Positions 59,501 through 64,000 of a stretch of 64,000 bases of DNA are shown in pieces (the stretch's first letter is position 1; every line of letters begins with the position of its first letter). Origin of the DNA: Liolophura sinensis (Eukaryota > Mollusca > Polyplacophora > Chitonida > Chitonidae); contig NC_088295.1 of assembly GCF_032854445.1 (NCBI RefSeq), forward strand, positions 75,110,028-75,174,027, in the 5' to 3' direction. A program made the position numbers and the translations under genes. Under the pieces are notes generated by a model. That model was not told the origin of the DNA, searched no databases, and was given only the letters and a program-made list of their open reading frames with translations.

Positions 59501-62500
59501 TAAAAAGAATTACATTAAAGAGAACGAATGTACAAAGCTGTTTAAAAATTAAACCAGTTCAGTTTTTCAAAAGGATCTACTGTTTCAGATAAGAGGATTT
59601 GAATCCTAAGGCTTTAATTTTCTTAAATTTTTTTTTCATTATTTATGGTAATTGATGGAATGCATGCTTGATGTACTTAGCATAAAATAAGTAAATTAAA
59701 CCAAGGCTTTTGTTTGCCTCTCAGTCTGTTACATGAAACTTGTGATGTAGACATCTCCTGTTGCGGCTTGTACCTTTACTACATGCATATACATGCATAC
59801 TGAGTACCATATAACAAGTACACCCCTGTGTTTGTCCAGTATTTTGAGCCTGTTGTTTGGTGTGACTCAGTTGTGTAGATTTACATATGTGACGTCTACA
59901 GAAATCAATTGCTGCAGCTCCAGTATCATGTGATAACTTTGTTATAAGGGAACTAATGGAAGCCCATAAATTAACTAAAGAAAAATCAAATCAATATTAA
60001 AAAAAACATATTTTTAGAAATACGTGTATTTACTCAATATGAACATGATGAAATTAAAAAATTATTATTATCAGTGCATTTGTCATGAGAATGTAAATTG
60101 TGGCTATGGATTGTTTTTGAAAGGCAATTTATATGCATAGTTAGTACCTCAACCTATTCAAATACTCAATAAATGAGAGTGAATTGAAAAGTTAAAATAC
60201 CAAATACATGTAGTCCGGTTTGTTAATAATGAATACTAATATAGTTTAGTCATACTTCTATGTTTTATATATTTTAAAACAGGCATTGTTTGTTTTCTCA
60301 ATTTGTTAGGTCAGGTTGTGTCGTATGAGATCCTGCATACCGATGACTCTACCTGCCCAGTGGAGGTACTGAGCGTGCCTGTGCCCACTGGAGACCCACA
60401 CTTTGACCCTGATGGAACCGGAACCAAATTCATGCCATATGAGCGGAAGCTCTATGACACAACAACGGGGCAGTCGCCAAACAATCCTCGAAAACAGGTG
60501 GAGCATTAAGTATAATTTGTCTAGCCAGCTTCACTATTCTGACTTAATTTCTCCAATACGACTCACAAAAACAACTCGGATCACAGGAAAGTGACAAATA
60601 TATATAGCTCTTTCTGTATATATATTTTTCTTCTTCTTGTCTTCCCCAAGTGGCATCCTGCTAGAGACTTTAGAGACTTCAGAAACTGCATAATTTTAGA
60701 TGATACATCTTCCATGAAAGGTTTTTGCCTTCAATTGGGATGTTTAGTGTAACTTATTTCTCAACATAAGGTACAATGCATGAAAACCTACTATGAGCAC
60801 AGGAAAACGACAAATATAGATACCAGTAGCTGTTTTGTTTTTTGTTTTCTTTCTCAGATGGCATCAGTCCTAAAGTCTCTTTCCTAATAACTTCAGGAAA
60901 CTTTGTGGTACTGTCCCATAAAATAATGAGTCAGCATTTGCTCTTATTTCATGATAAAATTAAATGTTGACATCCGAATGGTTGTCCGTATACTACTTTC
61001 AATGTAGTCAGAAATGTGAATTCAATCAGATTGCTTATTAAGCAACTTATTACTGCTTTTGTAGCATGTTTCGGTATATATTTACGTTGTTTTCTTCATG
61101 CAGTTGAATTTTCATGCAATGCAATGTCAGAGTAGTCATAAGTTCATAAGTATTAGATAAATTCATAAGTACTTCATAAGTTCATAAGTACTTGTAGGTC
61201 ATGTTTTGTGAGGCTTGGAAAAGTTTTTAACTGGGTACGATTTCCATTGTGTACTGCCCAGGAGAAAGTTCAGTCATTCATTCATTCTCGATATCAAAAT
61301 TTCAGTTACAAGAGTTACTTCTCGGAAACAAGCACAAAAATTCCTGTGTCTCACAAGCAGAACATTGTGCATAATTTCAGATGACACACTTTCCATGAAA
61401 GGTTTTCGCTGTCAGTTGTGATATTTTGAGTAACTTATTTTCATAACATAAGATACTATGAAAATTGGAATTGACGGTCACTCTGACATTTATATTAACA
61501 TAACTTCAACTGAGATTCTTGGCAGTCTGTAGTCAGGAATGTTAAAATATACAGCTGTATAACTTCAGCACTGTAGAGCAGAACATTAAAATAGGAATAT
61601 ATAAGAATTTTTAATTCATCCATTCATGAAATTATATTGATACTTCTTGCTGCTAAAGGCCAGCCCACTGGTATGTATATTTCTATTATTCATCATTCAA
61701 TAGTGAATGGACTTGTTTACATCATCATTGAAGGTAGGGAGTTGGTGTCTGTCTGTGTCAATACACTCATCTCCGTGTTTGCTCTGTGTGGCTTACATAA
61801 TAGCATAAGGTCGGCTATTGACAGGGTTTATGTTGTTGTTGCATTGAATGGGCACTATCAACCCATTTCCACAATATATATGAATTAATCATATGAAAAT
61901 CTAGCTGGTTTGGCCATCATCCAAATTTTGAGAAGCCAGTCGGCATGTTTTTACATGTATATAGTGAAGTTCTGATCTTTCCATCATGTTCCCGCCATTG
62001 TCAACCAAGTGAAATACCTTTGAGTACGGCTGAAAACACCAGTCAAATAAATAAATATTTCCATGTTTGATTTCAGGTAAACAAAGCTACCAGCTACATA
62101 GATGGAAGTTTTATATACGGTTATAGTGAAGTGTGGGCTAATGCTTTGCGAGATCATGAGACTGGCAAGCTTGCGAAGAGTGACACTTTTGGGCGATTTC
62201 CACAGCTGAACACCATGCGCTTGCCTTTTGACAGTGTGCCTAACGCAACAGGTGCCTATGTTGACCCAGAGAGCCTGTGGAGTAAGTACCAACAAGCGGT
62301 TGTATTGGCTAGGCGGAAATTGGAACATGAATTTGTTTATTTCAAGTTTGTGATATTCTTGAAGATACAGCATAAAACACCAATCAAAAATATAAATAAA
62401 TTTGATGTTTGTGCAAGGAACAATCTTAGTAAAATAAAATCTATAGCAGCCACTTCTCATTTTTACTTGTTGCATATCAGAAACCCACCATCTGACATCA

Positions 62501-63798
62501 ACTCCCTGAAAGGAAAGGTTCCAAACCTAGCAGCAAATAGGACCATCACTTCAAAGCTAATGTAACCTATAAAGCTGCTTGTTGCAGCTGAGACTAGACT
62601 ACTGTAATTCTTCAAACTTTTCACATGTTTACAAGGTGTTTCTTCAAGCTTATTCTGCATTTATTATTTTTACAAGATTTATTCAACGGTATTCCATTTA
62701 TACAGGGTACCAATTAATCTGTTTACAACACCTCAATTGTCAAATTGAAATTCTTCAACATTTGTGTTTTTCCATCCTCATGTAGCTTTGGGAGATCCCC
62801 ATGTCCAAGAGAATCCAGCACTCCTGTCCTTGGCTGTGCTTTTTTATCGCTGGCATAATAAGTTGGTTGATGATTTCAAAGAAAAGGACCCAAGTCTGAC
62901 GCCCCATGAACTTTTCTATACTGCCAGGAAATGGGTTGTGGCTACATACCAGGTATAACTGAGCTTTCCTTGGTCAATCACATCTTTATCTTTTTGAAAA
63001 CATCATTTAGCTTAAATCTTTAATTTCTTTTCTATCTGTTATTCCTCCAGAGTGTATCATGCGTGATTTATTTTCTTCAGTTTGCTACGAACTAAAATAT
63101 TTTTTCAAAATTTACAATGTTATCAAAAACTAATGTTTTCACTATCTGTTTATAATAAGTATCTGATTTTATTATCAAAGGATTTACGTATGAAACTGAT
63201 GTACAGATACAAGTGTATGTCCTAATGTTAAGTGATCAACTGGTGTAGAGATAAAAGTGTTCGTCCTAATGTTAAGTGATCAACTGATGTACAGATACAA
63301 GTGTATGTCCTAATGTTATGTGATCAACTGATGTACAGATACAAGTGTATGTCCTAATGCTAAGTGATCAACTGATGTACAGATACAAGTGTATGTCCTA
63401 ACGTTAAGTGATCAACTGATGTACAGATACAAGTGTATGTCCTTAATGTTAAGTGATCAACTGATGTACAAATACAACTGTTTGTCCTAATGTTAAGCGA
63501 TCAACTGATGTACAGATACAAGTGTATGTCCTAACGTTAAGTGATCAACTGATGTACAGATACAAGTGTATGTCCTAACGTTAAGTGATCAATTAGCCGT
63601 GTAAAAGTTACTTGGGAAACATGAATTTGCCTGTTGAATGTTGTTTTTATAAAATTCTAATATACGGAATATAAATCATGTTACCTTGACGCATTGATAT
63701 TTAACCGCAGAAAATTGTGATGTACGACTGGCTACCCAAACTGTTGAACCTGAATGAATCAGAAATGGAGCAGTTCATCCCACCATACCACCTAAAAG
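56529..63798 (+). CDS. DUOX: Dual oxidase (DUOX), N-terminal part, runs off right edge
   Basis: DUOX couples a cytosolic NADPH oxidase to an extracellular peroxidase-like domain and releases hydrogen peroxide for host defence, matrix cross-linking or signalling. Coding exons are 56529-56586, 59096-59329, 60310-60497, 62077-62281, 62786-62952 and 63711-63798; phases agree throughout, giving 313 complete codons, about a fifth of a typical ~1500-residue DUOX. After the signal peptide come QRFDGRFNNL (26-35), NPRDISNNVFRG (69-80), PTGDPHFDPD, SPNNPRKQ, SYIDGSFIYG (166-175) and ARKWVVATYQ..YDWLP. The His of the DHD motif of active animal peroxidases is absent: the aligned stretch reads GQVVSYEI (98-105), as expected for DUOX. 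Sequons are NIS (50), NAT (216) and NES (299). EF hands and the oxidase core lie beyond the window. Confidence 0.95.
56690..57065 (+). mobile_element. Variant SINE with tRNA-like head, in DUOX intron
   Basis: The head has a B-box (acgggttcaaccccgac); the body includes ccacccatgatcatttgcaa and the 3' region ends gatgtttaacaacaatcaaa. Overall length is ~370 bp. The 3' end is recognisably related to the dominant family. Confidence 0.6.
57112..57244 (-). mobile_element. Variant SINE 3' fragment
   Basis: Minus strand: atttcattgttgtttaacat, cacacttaagaatttttcat, acgatggcggtcagttg. It has the same ttaaac-type 3' end as the neighbouring variant at 56690-57065, in opposite orientation. Confidence 0.75.
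57585..57765 (+). mobile_element. Second SINE-family head and body
   Basis: tRNA-like head (aagaccacggagtttttaac; B-box ggatcgaatccacc), then ggttttggtctaagttaagg, aagtttgtggaacctggtga. No tail is recognisable. Confidence 0.55.
57770..59090. other. DUOX intron, right part
   Basis: AT-rich intron sequence without a further identifiable element up to the acceptor of the exon at 59096. Confidence 0.45.
59096..59329 (+). CDS. DUOX: DUOX exon: start of peroxidase-like domain
   Basis: Acceptor ttattgttctgaag, donor tttg|gtaaga. Encodes residues 20-97, including QRFDGRFNNLGNVHWGRAGC and the FRGNGGTKSVNGRTALFAFF segment, both typical of DUOX N-termini. Confidence 0.95.
59330..60309. other. DUOX intron
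   Basis: AT-rich, about 1 kb; no element identified. Confidence 0.6.
60310..60497 (+). CDS. DUOX: DUOX exon: peroxidase-like domain, 98-160
   Basis: Acceptor ctcaatttgttag, donor acag|gtggag. Contains CPVEVLSVPVPTGDPHFDPD, corresponding to the CP.EFLNI.IP.GDP.FDPD block of DUOX, and SPNNPRKQ. Confidence 0.95.
60498..61975. repeat. DUOX intron with diverged internal duplications
   Basis: ataattttagatgatacatc, ttccatgaaagg at 60688-60770 recurs, diverged, at 61370-61455. A second pair (cacaggaaagtgacaaatat at 60583 and cacaggaaaacgacaaatat at 60799) extends over ~90 bp. The intron therefore contains old direct repeats. Confidence 0.6.
61983..62066 (+). mobile_element. 5'-truncated SINE next to a DUOX splice acceptor
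   Basis: The 3' end of the dominant family (caagtgaaatacctttgagt, acggctgaaaacaccagtca, aataaataaa) ends about 15 bp before the acceptor at 62076. Imperfect duplicated bases (tttccatcatgtt on the left, tttccatgtt on the right) suggest a target-site duplication. Confidence 0.8.
62077..62281 (+). CDS. DUOX: DUOX exon: peroxidase-like domain, 161-228
   Basis: Acceptor gtttgatttcag, donor tgga|gtaagt. Encodes SYIDGSFIYGYSEVWANALR, matching the conserved T.(W/F)(L/V)DgS.iYG.s..w..aLR block of animal peroxidases. Confidence 0.95.
62335..62402 (+). mobile_element. SINE tail fragment in DUOX intron
   Basis: Diverged 3' end: gtgatattcttgaagataca, gcataaaacaccaatcaaaa, atataaataaat. Confidence 0.6.
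62786..62952 (+). CDS. DUOX: DUOX exon: peroxidase-like domain, 229-284
   Basis: Acceptor cctcatgtag, donor ccag|gtataa. Encodes ENPALLSLAVLFYRWHNKLV and ELFYTARKWVVATYQ, the helices that in DUOX precede YEWLP. In catalytic peroxidases this region is LLRWHN-like; RWHN is retained. Confidence 0.95.
63190..63598. repeat. 44-bp tandem repeat in DUOX intron
   Basis: About nine units of gatgtacagatacaagtgta, tgtcctaatgttaagtgatc, aact. Near-identical, with single substitutions (taatg/taacg) and one 1-bp insertion at 63444. Confidence 0.93.
63711..63798 (+). CDS. DUOX: DUOX exon: last complete exon in window
   Basis: Acceptor tatttaaccgcag, donor aaag|gtaatt. Encodes KIVMYDWLPKLLNLNESEME, continuing the ARKWVVATYQ motif into YDWLP. 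The next exon was not found before the window ends. Confidence 0.93.
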
Positions 63799-64000
63799 GT
63801 AATTTAACTCTCTCATCACACAGACTTATATTAATGTGAATTGAGTCACTTATAACAGAATAATTCTCTATTTTCTCTTTATTTACTAGCATCTGTGAAT
63901 ACAACTCAGGAAACTCAGAGCCATTAGCTTTTCCAATCTTATATTAATATCCATATCTACCAGTAGTACGACATGCTGACCTGAAACCATTTGTTTAATA

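Noticed and set aside
61984-62475. 163-codon minus-strand frame
   Set aside because: It is antisense to a DUOX exon and two SINE fragments.

Overview
The window is animal nuclear DNA, most likely from a mollusc (probably a bivalve; at least a lophotrochozoan). The evidence is short exons with GT-AG introns, AT-rich gene-poor spacers, many tandem arrays, and more than twenty copies of tRNA-headed SINEs whose shared 3' end I associate from memory with mollusc genomes. No database search was possible, so the taxon is an inference.

Two protein-coding genes are well supported, and they belong to one biochemical machine. On the minus strand, eight exons between 20986 and 25649 join in frame to a 451-residue dual oxidase maturation factor (DUOXA), with possible alternative leader exons at 26451, 27381 and 30832. 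On the plus strand, six coding exons from 56529 to the right edge (63798) encode the signal peptide and about 290 residues of the extracellular peroxidase-like domain of dual oxidase (DUOX); the rest lies outside the window. The genes are divergent (head to head), about 22 kb apart between inferred promoters. DUOX makes hydrogen peroxide at the cell surface and DUOXA is the membrane partner that lets it leave the ER. Vertebrate DUOX/DUOXA pairs are also head to head, so this looks like conserved linkage.

Layout. 1-20.9 kb: no supported gene; it holds a 40/80-bp satellite (2.47-3.19 kb), a compact SINE (4.05 kb), a nearly perfect 36-bp minisatellite (6.25-6.93 kb) with a SINE at its edge, a degenerate 41-bp array (9.6-11.25 kb) and several SINEs. 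20.9-31.1 kb: DUOXA and its leader exons. 31-52.8 kb: the spacer between the pair, with a 223-bp templated insertion inside a SINE (33.8-34.3 kb), a 68-bp repeat (37.2 kb), AT/CA microsatellites, a 3.2-kb satellite of 66-bp units (45.1-48.3 kb) and a mariner-type MITE (50.3 kb). 52.8-64 kb: DUOX, with SINEs and a 44-bp tandem repeat in its introns.

The long open frames at 6.1-6.9 kb and 45.3-48.3 kb are explained by tandem units whose length is a multiple of three, so they are not called as genes. Exon boundaries were placed by hand from splice consensus, phase continuity and family resemblance.
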